From: Sergeia podlipaevii | Taxonomy: Eukaryota > Euglenozoa > Kinetoplastea > Trypanosomatida > Trypanosomatidae | Direction: 5' to 3' | Length of the DNA: 64,000 nt | Assembly (NCBI GenBank): GCA_030849805.1 | Contig: JASANZ010002273.1 | Span: forward strand, 124,001-188,000 | In this document: piece after piece, positions 49,127-58,731 of the stretch | Numbering within the stretch: the first letter of the stretch is position 1 | Layout of the letters: each line of letters begins with the position of its first letter | Made by a program: the position numbers and the translations under genes | The notes under the pieces: model-generated | What the model was told of the DNA's origin: nothing | What the model saw: only the letters and a program-made list of their open reading frames with translations | Databases searched by the model: none

Positions 49127-50008
49127 ATGACAGAGAAGTATCAGCTGAGGACAGAAAAGCTGCAGAAACTGAGCAACATTGTCGGGTCTGGTGAGCCACT
49201 TCCGCAGCCCGTTGTCCTTCTTCTATGTGGCTCCTTCAACCCTATTCACAAGGCTCACATTGCCATTTTTGATTCCGCTAAACGATCCCTTGACGGACAG
49301 CCGTACACTCTGGAAAGCACTACGGGTACTCCTTCAGCAAACCATCCTATAAAAGTGGTTGCTGGCTTTGTCTCCCCTGTGGCTGACGCTTACAAGAAGT
49401 CGGGGTTAAAGCCGCTTGCGATCCGAAGTGCCATCATTTCCGCCGCCATCGCAGACCACCCATCGCTCGAGGTGGACATGTGGGAGGGTGTGCGAGAAGA
49501 GTACACCCGTACCTACTTTGTCATGGAGCACATGGAGAAGGCGGTTGGTGAGTTCTACGCAAAGCAGGAGCCCGAAGTTGTGGCTATGCTGGCTGCGGAG
49601 GGGGTGCGGGTGCGTGTTATGCTTGCGTGCGGAGCCGACCTTTTTGCTTCTTTCTTTCGTCCTGGGTGGTGGTCTCCGCCGCTGCTGTTGCGGCTGCTAG
49701 AGTGTTTTCGTATCATTATTATAGGCCGGGAAGGCTTTATTGAATCAGAGAAGCAGCTGCTGGCGAAGTCACGAGGGACTGTGCTGCAAGTGCGTGAGGG
49801 CGACGTCGACTACACCGTTGACTTTTCCAAATACACTTTTTACTTTGGATCTTTCGAAGTCCCAGATGCCACATGCTCCACCTTTGTAAGGGACGCGCTG
49901 AAGCCTGGGACAGATCCGATAAAAGCTCGCGAAGCCATTTCAAACATGGTGCACGCTCCAGCAGCGGTTGATCTTATCATGAAGTACTACGGACCGGAGG
50001 CAGCCTAG
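49127..50008 (+). CDS. NMNAT: Nicotinamide/nicotinate mononucleotide adenylyltransferase
   Basis: This 293-residue enzyme joins NMN or nicotinate mononucleotide to ATP, the final step common to all NAD+ synthesis routes. The nucleotidyltransferase core is complete: GSFNPIHKAH at 35-44 is the (H/T)xGH-type ATP motif, and TCSTFVR at 249-255 is the second phosphate-binding motif. Between them WEGVREEYTRTYFVMEHM matches the mononucleotide-binding region of eukaryotic NMNATs. Length is close to human NMNAT1 (279). A small insertion with GSGEPLPQP precedes the first strand. No presequence or peroxisomal tag is visible, so a cytosolic or nuclear location is likely. Trypanosomatids lack de novo NAD+ synthesis and rely on salvage, which makes this step essential; that is established knowledge, not seen here. 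Confidence 0.95.
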   Translation: MTEKYQLRTEKLQKLSNIVGSGEPLPQPVVLLLCGSFNPIHKAHIAIFDSAKRSLDGQPYTLESTTGTPSANHPIKVVAGFVSPVADAYKKSGLKPLAIRSAIISAAIADHPSLEVDMWEGVREEYTRTYFVMEHMEKAVGEFYAKQEPEVVAMLAAEGVRVRVMLACGADLFASFFRPGWWSPPLLLRLLECFRIIIIGREGFIESEKQLLAKSRGTVLQVREGDVDYTVDFSKYTFYFGSFEVPDATCSTFVRDALKPGTDPIKAREAISNMVHAPAAVDLIMKYYGPEAA

Positions 50009-50361
50009 TAACACTGAAGGAGAGAGAGAAAAAAAGAGTCTCTCATTTTCTACTTTTCCGAGTTTTTTTTTTGTTTTATTTTAAAGTGCTATTGCTTGTC
50101 AGGTGTTTTTCTTTTCCGAAATGATGAAAGCGCATATTTTTACTGACTATTTTGTCCTCCTCTCTCTCTTTTTATACATTTATTCGGTAGCTCAGTAAGA
50201 AAAAAAAATAAAAGAAAAAGAAACAGGAAAGGAAGCTAGAAAAGAGGTGGCGCGTGTAGCGGAAACCCAAGTGATTTTATTTTTGTGTGTTATCTACTTG
50301 ATGATGCTTGAAGAAAAGGCTTAATTGTAGCGTACATGTTCCGTAACCCATCGACGGTACG

Positions 50362-50362
<1 letters not shown>

Positions 50363-50400
<38 letters not shown>
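50363..50400. repeat. (TA)19 microsatellite
   Basis: Nineteen uninterrupted TA units, the longest dinucleotide repeat noticed in the window; self-complementary and likely to form a hairpin. Confidence 0.95.
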
Positions 50401-50406
<6 letters not shown>

Positions 50407-50862
50407 GTATGCGATGTACCTAGAATCCGTTGCTTTCTTCTCCTACAAAACTTTTTCTGACGTTTTTATATCTCTTTTGCTTTTTTTTTTTTTTGTAAGT
50501 GTCAAGACTTCAGAAATTTTTTTTCATCTATATTTAAAGAAAAAAACAACAACACATTTGCAAGCAACTGAAGCTCTTCTTTCTATAGTGTCATTACGGT
50601 ATCATTCAGGAACTTGTGTTGCGTCGTGGTACATTTTTATTTTATCATTAAGAAACATACGCCATTGGTTTAATTTTTTTTCTTTATTTATTATCATTGC
50701 TATTAATCGTTTCGGTTGCGCGATTTTTAGGTATACGCTCTAGACACTGTAAATCTTCGCATAAGAGAGGAAAAAGAAAAGAAAACAAGAACCTATACTT
50801 GAGATAGTAGTGTGAAGGGAAAGGAAACTACTGCATTTCTTTTTAAAATACCTTCGGTGTAG

Positions 50863-50885
50863 CTTTTTTTTTTTTCTCCTTGAAG
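50863..50885 (+). promoter_or_regulatory. Likely trans-splice acceptor
   Basis: A T12CTCCTT tract followed by GAAG (AG at 50884-50885), 125 bases before the ATG at 51010. Confidence 0.55.
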
Positions 50886-51009
50886 CTTGCTATTGCGATT
50901 TTCATTACCATCATCATTGCAAATACAGTGTGCTCTGCCGCACTTTGATATTACTCATATTACTATTATTACTACTAGTATCTAACGAAAGTTTCCAATT
51001 GACTTATTT

Positions 51010-51663
51010 ATGAGATCGTCTCTAGATACACCTGAGAGTCCCCATGAGAAGGACACCTCTTCAAAGAAAGTGGACGCAGTCAAAAAACGAACCACTTGGG
51101 ACGCGATGGAGTGGATGACGAACTCCTTTCAGCAAGGCAACATAGCCACCCTAGTATTATGTATCTGCTTTCTTCTAGCGGTGGTTCTCTATACGTACAC
51201 CGCAGCAGGGGACTTCTCGTGGTTTGGTGACGTGCGTTCAGCTGTTTGGGCACAAGAGCGGGATGCATCAGATTCATCGTTTGCTGCGGCGCACACTAGC
51301 ACTGAAGGGAAACGCGGTTCGACCAACGCGCTGACAGCGAGTGGGGCAGTACTACCTACTGGGTCGGCAAAGGATAGTGGTGCCACAGAGTTCTTCAAGA
51401 CAGCTGGTAGTTTTCAGTGCCCCCAGGATCATTATTTCACTCGAAGTGAAATCGCTGAGCACACCACCCTAGACGACTTGTGGGTTGTCATCGATGGAAA
51501 TGTACTGGACATGAGCTATTTTGTTAGCCGTCACCCTGGAGGATCTGTGCTGTTAGAGGGTGCTGGCGGCCAAGATATGGCAATTGTTTTTGCTCAGTTT
51601 CACCACCCATCCACCGTGCAGCTGTTTCCTAGTTTTTGTATTGGGCGTTTGAAGGTGGAGTGA
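51010..51663 (+). CDS. Membrane-anchored cytochrome b5-domain protein
   Basis: This 217-residue protein has one hydrophobic span near the N terminus (about 45-63, ATLVLCICFLLAVVLYTYT), a Ser/Ala/Gly-rich linker (about 75-130), and a C-terminal cytochrome b5 domain (about 140-217). The heme motif HPGG is at 175-178, giving His175 as the first axial ligand. The second ligand should be His198 or His199 in QFHHPSTV, where classical b5 has GHS. The end of the domain (IGRLKVE) matches the family. Having the anchor N-terminal rather than C-terminal resembles the MAPR/b5-like and outlier b5 proteins of trypanosomatids. It could feed electrons to a desaturase or sterol enzyme on the ER, but the partner is not known. 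Confidence 0.85.
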   Translation: MRSSLDTPESPHEKDTSSKKVDAVKKRTTWDAMEWMTNSFQQGNIATLVLCICFLLAVVLYTYTAAGDFSWFGDVRSAVWAQERDASDSSFAAAHTSTEGKRGSTNALTASGAVLPTGSAKDSGATEFFKTAGSFQCPQDHYFTRSEIAEHTTLDDLWVVIDGNVLDMSYFVSRHPGGSVLLEGAGGQDMAIVFAQFHHPSTVQLFPSFCIGRLKVE

Positions 51664-52247
51664 ACCAGTGTGCATATATTTTTTTTTTTCGCCTTACTTG
51701 CTTTCATTTTCATTTTTTTTTTTGTTGTTGTTGTTTGGGGCCTTTGAAGTTGCATTTCTGCAACTCTTGCTAAACTGAAAGTAGGAGAGGAAAAGTGGCT
51801 ATGATGTTTTGGGCCGATGAGGAAGATCTGAGAGAGGTGGCTTTTTTTTTTTTTTACTTGAAGAGCTGAGCGCACTCTGTATGCGTGACTTACGTTCCCG
51901 CACATATATCTCTTGCGGTCTCAACAAGAAGTATGCGAGCGTATATACACGCTAGCTATTTTTATTTATTTATTTTTTGATGTATCGGAACTCTATTGTG
52001 CTTCCAGGAAAACAGCTGAAGGAGACAAGAAGCCTTCGCATGTTTAAATTACAGCATTCCGCATTGATGATCATGCGATTTAATAAACCTTCTTCTCTCC
52101 CTTTGTATCTTATTCTTCGAACCATTTTTTTTTTTTTTTGCTAAATGCCTCCTCTTTAGTTACACAAGGTGCAAGTTCAATTTTTTTTTTTTTAAATACA
52201 AACGATTTAAGACACAAAAGACAAACATACAAGGAAACAAATAAAGC
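51664..52247. other. Intergenic, T-rich
   Basis: Poly-T tracts near 51680, 51713, 51842 and 52123, and an acceptor just before the next gene. No gene is seen. Confidence 0.6.
52181..52211 (+). promoter_or_regulatory. Candidate trans-splice acceptor
   Basis: T13 then AT-rich DNA ending in TTTAAG (AG at 52210-52211), 37 bases before the ATG at 52248. Confidence 0.45.
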
Positions 52248-53693
52248 ATGCTTCTCAGCGCGGTGAACGTGGTTGGCCAAGATGGCACATGGACCAATTT
52301 AGCCGAGATTGGTAGTTGCAAGCCTCAGCATCATCACTACCCCACCACTCAGGAGCAGGTCGTGGACATTGTTCGCCATGTACGCTCTAGCAAGTCGACT
52401 TGTCGTGTGGCAGGTTGCGGCCGCAGCCCTAACACGAGCACGTTTACTGAGGGTCACATGATTCACATGGATTGCATGTGCAAAATCTTAGCTATTGACA
52501 CGCGCGCGCTTTCTATTTCATGTGAAGGTGGCGTACTCATGGAGGACATGATGAAAGCTCTGGATAAAGAAGGGCTAATGCTTAAGTGTGTGCCGTCCTA
52601 TGTAAAGACCACCGTCGCTGGTTGTTTGGCGACTGCCACTCACAGCAGCGGTATGCACACGAACTCGCTGTGCGACTATGTACTGGCCATGACAATTGTG
52701 GATGGTGTTGGAAACGTGTGCGTGCTTGACGGTGGTAGCGAAGCCAAACTCGCGAAGATGCGTCTGGCCGCGTGCCATCTTGGTGCATTAGGGGTTGTGG
52801 TGCGCGTGGAGTTGCAGGTAGAGAAGAAGTCCGCGTGGCACATGCTGAGCCAGCCAGTCTCCTTGGCGGACGCGATGAATACAACCCTGTTGGCGACTAA
52901 GGTAGCCAAGAGTGAGTACTACCGCTTTTGGTGGGTGCCTCACACTAAGATGTGCTATGAGTCCGTTGGCACTCGTGTGGATTTAGAGAGCCCAACTCCT
53001 GTTGTGGCTAAGCAGCACTTACAGTGGGCTACCAAATCGCAGTCACTGTGGGCACGAGTAACGGACTTTGTGAAGGGAAGCTGGCTAAGGCACAGCGTGG
53101 TGCAGCATGCGCTGCATATGGCATGTTGGTTTCCCACCATCCAGCCTTACATTAACCAGCTTTACGCCAAGACATTTTATGGCGCACCGGAGGAGCAGTA
53201 TGGGTCTGCGCTAGAGTGCTTTACGTTTGACTGTCTGTTCAAGCAGTGGGCGAATGAATGGGCAATCGACGCCAGCAAAGCGGTAGAGGTGCTCAGCCGT
53301 CTTCAGTGCATGATAATCAATGAAAAGATGATGGTACACTTTCCCGTCGAGTTCCGCTTCTCTGGTGCGGATCAAGCAGCCATGTCGCCTTCCTTCGGGC
53401 GTCCTACGTGCTGGATTGGTATTGTGATGTACCGCCCTTTCCTCGCCGAGGCACGGGACACACGCAGGTACTACGATGGCTTTTGCAATATCATGACCAC
53501 GCTTGGGGGCCGCCCACACTGGGCCAAGTACTACGACTGGGACTGCAAGCAGTTGGAAATGTCTTATGGAGAAAACTGGAAGAAGTTCATGGCGTTGAGG
53601 TCTGAGATGGACCCTGATGACTTGTTTGTGAACGGTTGGCTGAAGACGTTGCTCAGCAACGGTCGACACAACAGTACTGAGCCTGTGCCTTAA
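52248..53693 (+). CDS. ALO: Aldonolactone oxidase (arabinono/galactonolactone oxidase)
   Basis: This 481-residue flavoenzyme of the vanillyl-alcohol oxidase family carries out the last step of ascorbate (or erythroascorbate) synthesis, oxidising an aldono-1,4-lactone. The flavin-binding half spans about 15-190: YPTTQEQVVDIV, the loop VAGCGRSPN at 54-62, then GGVLMEDMM and a substrate-side TVAGCLATATHSSG block. The C-terminal cap domain ends in the typical HWAKYYDWD, then FMALRSEMDPDDLFVNGWL. In animal and yeast enzymes the flavin loop carries a His that bonds the cofactor covalently; here Arg59 takes that place, as Lys is reported to do in the T. cruzi enzyme, so flavin should be non-covalent. 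No SKL-type tag is present at the C terminus (it ends EPVP). Confidence 0.93.
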   Translation: MLLSAVNVVGQDGTWTNLAEIGSCKPQHHHYPTTQEQVVDIVRHVRSSKSTCRVAGCGRSPNTSTFTEGHMIHMDCMCKILAIDTRALSISCEGGVLMEDMMKALDKEGLMLKCVPSYVKTTVAGCLATATHSSGMHTNSLCDYVLAMTIVDGVGNVCVLDGGSEAKLAKMRLAACHLGALGVVVRVELQVEKKSAWHMLSQPVSLADAMNTTLLATKVAKSEYYRFWWVPHTKMCYESVGTRVDLESPTPVVAKQHLQWATKSQSLWARVTDFVKGSWLRHSVVQHALHMACWFPTIQPYINQLYAKTFYGAPEEQYGSALECFTFDCLFKQWANEWAIDASKAVEVLSRLQCMIINEKMMVHFPVEFRFSGADQAAMSPSFGRPTCWIGIVMYRPFLAEARDTRRYYDGFCNIMTTLGGRPHWAKYYDWDCKQLEMSYGENWKKFMALRSEMDPDDLFVNGWLKTLLSNGRHNSTEPVP

Positions 53694-54375
53694 GGCGGAA
53701 ACACAAGGCTTTTGGAAAATAAATGCTTGAGAAGGGGTTAGCGAGAGAGAGTGAGAAACGCAGCAATCCCAAATGATAATAAGCACATTCTTTTTCCCCT
53801 TTTACAGTATATTTTGCTTTTTTTTTCCTGTTGAGAGGAGTGAGGAGGAAAGATAGAAAGAAGGTTCAAAAAAGAGAAAGAGAGACAGCACTTGCTGCTG
53901 TATACGCTGAGCACTGAGGAGATACGTACGAATATATATGTAAACAATTTTTTTTTCACTTTTGTTAACTTGCGTTCATCACGACGGAGAATGAGCTGGA
54001 GTTCATTCATTCATTCATATCTTTTTCTTTTACCGTGAAGTGAGGTTGTTCTGTGGTGAGCAATATCTATGGATATGTTTGCCGATTTGTCTTTATGATT
54101 AATAACCATCTTTTTTTAAAAAATCTTTATTTCATCTTTGAATACATATGCGTGAAACATTTGTTTTTATATAGTTTCCTTTTGGTGCTCTGTGTGTCAC
54201 CCCCCATCTTATTACCATTATCATTATTAATATTAATAGTATTAATTGATTATCTTCCCTGGCTGTGTGTTGCATACTGGACAGAGGTCGTTCTTAGCAC
54301 CAGTAGAATTGGCAACGAAAATAATAAAGAACATTTTTTAAATTTTTTTTGATACTTTCACCGCTGCGACTCTAC
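53694..54375. other. Intergenic, purine-rich then AT-rich
   Basis: A GA-rich first part (53740-53900) is followed by T-rich DNA, an ATTC repeat near 54002 and (ATT)n near 54220. TATCTTCCCTGG leading to ACAG (AG at 54283-54284) is a possible acceptor. No gene is seen; the few codons open before the SDA1 ATG contain no ATG. Confidence 0.55.
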
Positions 54376-56943
54376 ATGTCTGACAACGCCTTCAGGGGCT
54401 CTCTGCTGCTTCTGCAGAACCAGACGCGGCGCGACCCCGAGTCCTATCATGGCGACTTCCTTACACAGCTCGATCACTTCACGGCCGCCACTCCCACTGT
54501 CACCGCACAGCGTGTTGCCAATCCACAGTACATCGCGATACTCAACTATCTCTGCCACGTCAGCCACTGCTTTCCCAAAGAAGCTCCGCGTGTCGCCAAG
54601 GTAGTGCTGGAGCTGTTGCGCTCTTCGAAAGGAAGCATACTCCCTCATGAGGTCAGGACCGCACTCGTCAAGGCTATGATGCTGCTGCGGTCGAAAGACA
54701 TTGTGCACGCGGAGGACTCCTTTCCAGTTCTCTTTACGCTCTTACAAGAGCGTGACAAGCACATGCGGAAGCTTATTCTTACTCACATTGTCAGTGACAT
54801 CCGCAAGGTGAACATGCCCAACGCAAAGAACGGGGCTACAGTGAATCGCAAGGCACAAAACTTCTTGTTTGGCGTGATGGCCGATGATGATCCCGTGCAG
54901 GCACGCTGTGCAGAGATGGTCATGATTGACCTGTACCGTCGCCGCGTGTGGGCGGATGAGAGGACAGTGGAGGTTCTTACCAAGGCTTGCTTCTCTAAGC
55001 ATACACCTATTATCCGCACCGCCCTACGCTTCTTTCTCATGCAGATGCCGAAGATTTCTTCTGTTGATGACGATGCGGACGAGAACGCTGCCGAAGAGGA
55101 CCCGGGACGTTCTATTTCAAAGCTGAAGCAGAAGCTTAAAATCGTAAAGAAAACAGCCAAGCGTGATCGCGTGCTGAAGCGCAACATGCGTGATGTGAAG
55201 CGCAAGTACAACAACGAAGCGAAGGAGGAGGAAATGTTTGCGAAGCAGCATGTTGATCCAGTGCGGCTACTGCGCGACCCCCAGCAGTTTGTGGAGAGGC
55301 TGCTCGCTAAGTTACATAAAACCTCCGAGCGCTTTGAAGTCCGCTTGCTTTACCTCAACGTGATAGCACGCGTGGTGTCCGAGCACGAGGTGATCCACAT
55401 GCCCTTGTACAACTTTCTTGAGCGCTACATGGAGCCCTCTCAGCTGCATGCAACCCAGCTTCTCGCACTTTCCGCGATGTGCGTACACCGTCTCGTGCCT
55501 CCAGATGCCGTGGAGCCACTGGTGAAGGCCATTGCGAACCATTTCGTTTCTGATCGTTCCTCACCGGATGCCATTACAATTGGCATTAACACTATCAGAG
55601 AGATCTGCAAGCGTCAGCCGCTAGCGATGAACGAGGACTTGCTGAAGGACCTGGCGGAGTACAAGAACCAGCGTGGCGACAAGGGCGTTATTATGGCTGC
55701 ACGCGCACTCATTCAGCTCTACCGCGCTGTGTATCCGGAACTCTTGCCGGCTAAGCTGCGGGGAAGCAAGGCAGGCCCATCTGAGAGCGGTGCGAAGCCA
55801 GTGTATGGTGCGGAGCACGTGTACACAGATATTCCCGGCTTGGAGTTGCTGTACAGCGCGGTGGAGGACGGCAGCAACCGCGGCTCCTCTGAGAGCAGCA
55901 GCGACGAGGACAGCGACAGCGAGAGCGGCGAGTGGGTGACGGACAGCGACAGTGAACTTAACGGTGATGACGTGGAAGGGGACTTTATTGATGTTACAGA
56001 CAGCGACGACGATGCCGAGTGCCCTGAGCTTGTGCGGGTGGATGCCAATGGGACGGTACACCCACGGGAGGAGACTGAGAAGGAGGAACCGTCCATGAAG
56101 CGTGTACGTGCAGAGCAGCACAGCGACGACGATAGCAGCAGCAGCAACAGCCACATTTCTTTGGATGACAGCGATGATGAGTCGGGAGAATGGGAGGAAG
56201 TGTCTGAGGATAGCTCTCTTGAGGAAGACGAAGACGAAGAAGACTGGGAGGAAGTCGAGGGAAGCAGCGATGAGGAAATTGATGAAGAGGAGCTTGGTGA
56301 GGAACTTGAGGAAAGTTCAGGTGAAGAGGATGAACCACCCACGCTTTCGGCTGCCCTTGCTGGCGCTCAAGCGTCCAATGGATGGTACGAAGACACTGAT
56401 GGTCACTCTGATGCACCATCGGTTACATCCTCCACGCGCAAGACTCCGTCCATTTCTAGCTCTAAAGGCTCTACTACGTCTTTGTCATCCTCACGCATTC
56501 TTACTGATGCTGATTTTGAGAAGATTCGTAAGCTGCAGGCGCAGCACGGCAGCCATCAGTCGCTGCGCGGCAAGATGAAGGATCGCGATGCACGCACAAA
56601 GCATCGCAATCAGCTCATCCACGGTATATCTGATGACCTTTCCGCCCATGATATCGAACATTTCACGATGAAGAAGCGCGATAGCGACAAGGAGGAGAAG
56701 ATTGCCAGCGCGAAGGAACTGCGCAAGGCGAGCTCGAAGTTTGAGCTGCGAAAGAAGACGAAGAGCAAACTCAACTCCACGCACGGAGAGCACTCCAAGC
56801 GCGGTAAACTCTTCCAGATGACGAAGAGATCTGCACGTGTAGCAACGAAGCTGAAGAGCTCCGTGACGGACCGTGCAACACGCGCAAAGGAAATGAAGAA
56901 GAAGGACATCAAGTTCCGCATCAAGCGTGGCTGGAAGGCGTAA
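54376..56943 (+). CDS. SDA1: SDA1 ribosome biogenesis factor
   Basis: This 855-residue protein is the SDA1 family factor that works in the nucleolus and nucleoplasm on pre-60S particles and is needed for their export. The start is the ATG at 54376. The NUC130/SDA1-type helical repeat region spans about 1-460. It includes a basic KLKQKLKIVKKTAKRDR stretch near 255-270 and the family core near 395-455: VSDRSSPDAITIGINTIREI, then KRQPLAMNEDLLKDLAEYK, then VIMAARALIQLYR. A very acidic Ser/Asp/Glu region (about 505-665) follows. A basic, Lys/Arg-rich C terminus (about 730-855) ends in KKDIKFRIKRGWKA. It is longer than the yeast (767) and human (about 690) proteins because of the acidic tract. This call is firm. 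Confidence 0.95.
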   Translation: MSDNAFRGSLLLLQNQTRRDPESYHGDFLTQLDHFTAATPTVTAQRVANPQYIAILNYLCHVSHCFPKEAPRVAKVVLELLRSSKGSILPHEVRTALVKAMMLLRSKDIVHAEDSFPVLFTLLQERDKHMRKLILTHIVSDIRKVNMPNAKNGATVNRKAQNFLFGVMADDDPVQARCAEMVMIDLYRRRVWADERTVEVLTKACFSKHTPIIRTALRFFLMQMPKISSVDDDADENAAEEDPGRSISKLKQKLKIVKKTAKRDRVLKRNMRDVKRKYNNEAKEEEMFAKQHVDPVRLLRDPQQFVERLLAKLHKTSERFEVRLLYLNVIARVVSEHEVIHMPLYNFLERYMEPSQLHATQLLALSAMCVHRLVPPDAVEPLVKAIANHFVSDRSSPDAITIGINTIREICKRQPLAMNEDLLKDLAEYKNQRGDKGVIMAARALIQLYRAVYPELLPAKLRGSKAGPSESGAKPVYGAEHVYTDIPGLELLYSAVEDGSNRGSSESSSDEDSDSESGEWVTDSDSELNGDDVEGDFIDVTDSDDDAECPELVRVDANGTVHPREETEKEEPSMKRVRAEQHSDDDSSSSNSHISLDDSDDESGEWEEVSEDSSLEEDEDEEDWEEVEGSSDEEIDEEELGEELEESSGEEDEPPTLSAALAGAQASNGWYEDTDGHSDAPSVTSSTRKTPSISSSKGSTTSLSSSRILTDADFEKIRKLQAQHGSHQSLRGKMKDRDARTKHRNQLIHGISDDLSAHDIEHFTMKKRDSDKEEKIASAKELRKASSKFELRKKTKSKLNSTHGEHSKRGKLFQMTKRSARVATKLKSSVTDRATRAKEMKKKDIKFRIKRGWKA

Positions 56944-57776
56944 TAGAAAGAGAGATAGAGAGAGGGAGAGTGTGTGTGTGAGAGCTAGCTACTAAGATAG
57001 TAATGGTACCGTGGAGCATGCAAGGTACATACTCTGTACTCGCACATAAGCGGATGTTGTGAACTGTATGTCTTGTATTTTGGTGGTGCTCTTTTCGTTA
57101 TTATTATTATTTTTTTTTTTTTTGCTCTTCGATTAATATGGGAAAGAGTGTGTTGAGGCATACTCATCATCGGTTTGGTAATTTATTTTTAGTGTTGCTT
57201 GTACTAGCAATCCAACCATAAGCGAATGATAAGGTGTGGTGTGTGCGCTCGAAGGTGCTGCTATGCATTCCATAGGGAGGGATAAAGGAGAGAGGGAGAG
57301 CAGCTTTTAAAAGGAGAAAGTAATACGAGCCTTCCCTTTCATTTCTTTTGCAACGTGTAAGCGTGAAAGCGTGTAAAGATAAATAATAAATGAAAGACAA
57401 AAAAAAAAGAAGCACACTGTGAAAAGAGACGTAGGTATATTTATTATGCTGTTGTTATCATCTGCAATCCTTCTTGCTGTGACGGACCAGCGTTTTTTTT
57501 CTTTTTATTGTGTGCATTTTGTACTCTACTATGATTTTTTCAGATTGTACTGGACCTTTGACTCAAAAAAAATTCTCTTTACTTCTTTATGCGTTGCTTT
57601 TCACTATTGCACGTTGTGCTTTGATGTTTTTTTTTTTGTTGTTGTTGTTTGTTTGTTTGTTTATTTCTGTGATGATGTCTTTCATTGTGTATTTCGTAGC
57701 AGTCAGAAGAAAAAAAAAGGAGAAATTGTACAAGAAAAAATAATTACCCTCATAAAGTACGCACATAGTCAACGCC
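56944..57776. other. Intergenic, T-rich
   Basis: GA repeats just after the SDA1 stop, poly-T near 57110, and a TTTG/TTG repeat (57628-57660) that runs into an acceptor. No gene is seen. Confidence 0.55.
57628..57699 (+). promoter_or_regulatory. Candidate trans-splice acceptor
   Basis: A long T/G-interrupted pyrimidine tract ends at TTTCGTAG (AG at 57698-57699), 78 bases before the ATG at 57777. Confidence 0.45.
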
Positions 57777-58160
57777 ATGACGTCGCGGCAGGCATTTTTT
57801 GAGCTGTCTAGCAGCATGATGAACCCCAAACACATTGGCCTTTCCCCCTTTCTTGAAAGCAAAGAAATGCGATTGAACCAGAGCCCACCGAGTGTGCTCT
57901 CCACCATGTACGAGTACACCATGTGCACGAGGCGCGCCATCAACACGCGCATCATAGGTTTTTGTGAACCCACATTGCAGCAATGCGTAGATGATTTTGT
58001 ACTCACTATGAGGGCGACGCGCTTTGGTGGAAGCGACGAGGCGGCGCTGCGCGAGGTCTTACGTAGGCGGAGAGGACAGGTGGACGTAGCCTCCCTCCCA
58101 TGGGAACCAAAGGCGGAGTATCTACGGTGGTTGCGTGATCAAGGGCGTCTTGAGGAGTGA
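57777..58160 (+). CDS. Small unknown protein
   Basis: This 127-residue protein is not recognised. It has gene-like GC-rich codons, starts at the first ATG after a plausible acceptor and ends in TGA. It appears soluble. A central segment (about 40-80, TMYEYTMCTRRAINTRIIGF, then EPTLQQCVDDFVLTM) looks ordered, followed by a basic Arg cluster (RRRRG near 98-102) and a Trp/Pro-containing tail (LPWEPKAEYLRWLRDQ). No membrane span or targeting signal is clear. It could be a small mitochondrial or kinetoplastid-specific protein; no function is inferred. Confidence 0.75.
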   Translation: MTSRQAFFELSSSMMNPKHIGLSPFLESKEMRLNQSPPSVLSTMYEYTMCTRRAINTRIIGFCEPTLQQCVDDFVLTMRATRFGGSDEAALREVLRRRRGQVDVASLPWEPKAEYLRWLRDQGRLEE

Positions 58161-58731
58161 CTAGAGTAGCAAGAATGCCCCAAAGAAGAGACTGAGAGCG
58201 CTTGAATGTGGGCTATGACAGCTGGCTGCTGCTGGGCTGATGATTGTCACAATAATGGAAAAAAAATATATGATAATAATAGGAGCAACAATATGCCGTA
58301 TAACTTCGTTTATGGCAACTTTGAATGTGCATTTACTGTACACTTTCCTTTATCTTCTTATGTGCGTGGACTGTTCTCTTATATATAGATGATTTTTTCT
58401 TTTTTTTGCCTTCTTTCTTTCCTCAAAATGAAAACCTTTTGCGACTCCATAGCACATTTTTAGTGTTGACCCTATCAAAAGGAGAACAAAAAGCGCTATT
58501 CCAGTTTTTGTTATTACACATTTGCAACAATCATTTATAATCTTGCGTATCTTGTCTTACGGGTATCCTTTTTAGGTGAAAGGTTTGCATATATATATCT
58601 TCTTTTCCCCTTTTTTTTCTTTTTTTTTTTGCTGCTGCGGCTTTTAAAGCTTTATAGCGAAAGAGAAACCGTTTATAGGAAAAGAGAAGGGAGCCAACAA
58701 CTTGATTGCTAGACGAGCGCAAAGCGGGAGG
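58161..58731. other. Intergenic, T-rich
   Basis: Poly-T and (TA)n tracts with an acceptor near 58600-58649. Ten codons before the IQ-protein ATG are open but lack an ATG. No gene is seen. Confidence 0.6.
58600..58649 (+). promoter_or_regulatory. Candidate trans-splice acceptor
   Basis: A 30-base pyrimidine tract (TCTTTTCCCC then poly-T) is followed by CTTTTAAAG (AG at 58648-58649), 83 bases upstream of the ATG at 58732. Confidence 0.5.

Larger units (their letters stand above)
50009..51009. other. Intergenic with long TA repeat
   Basis: T-rich, with a (TA)19 run at 50363-50400, poly-T tracts, purine-rich DNA near 50760-50800 and (ATT)n near 50955. An acceptor lies at 50863-50885. No gene is seen. 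Confidence 0.6.
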
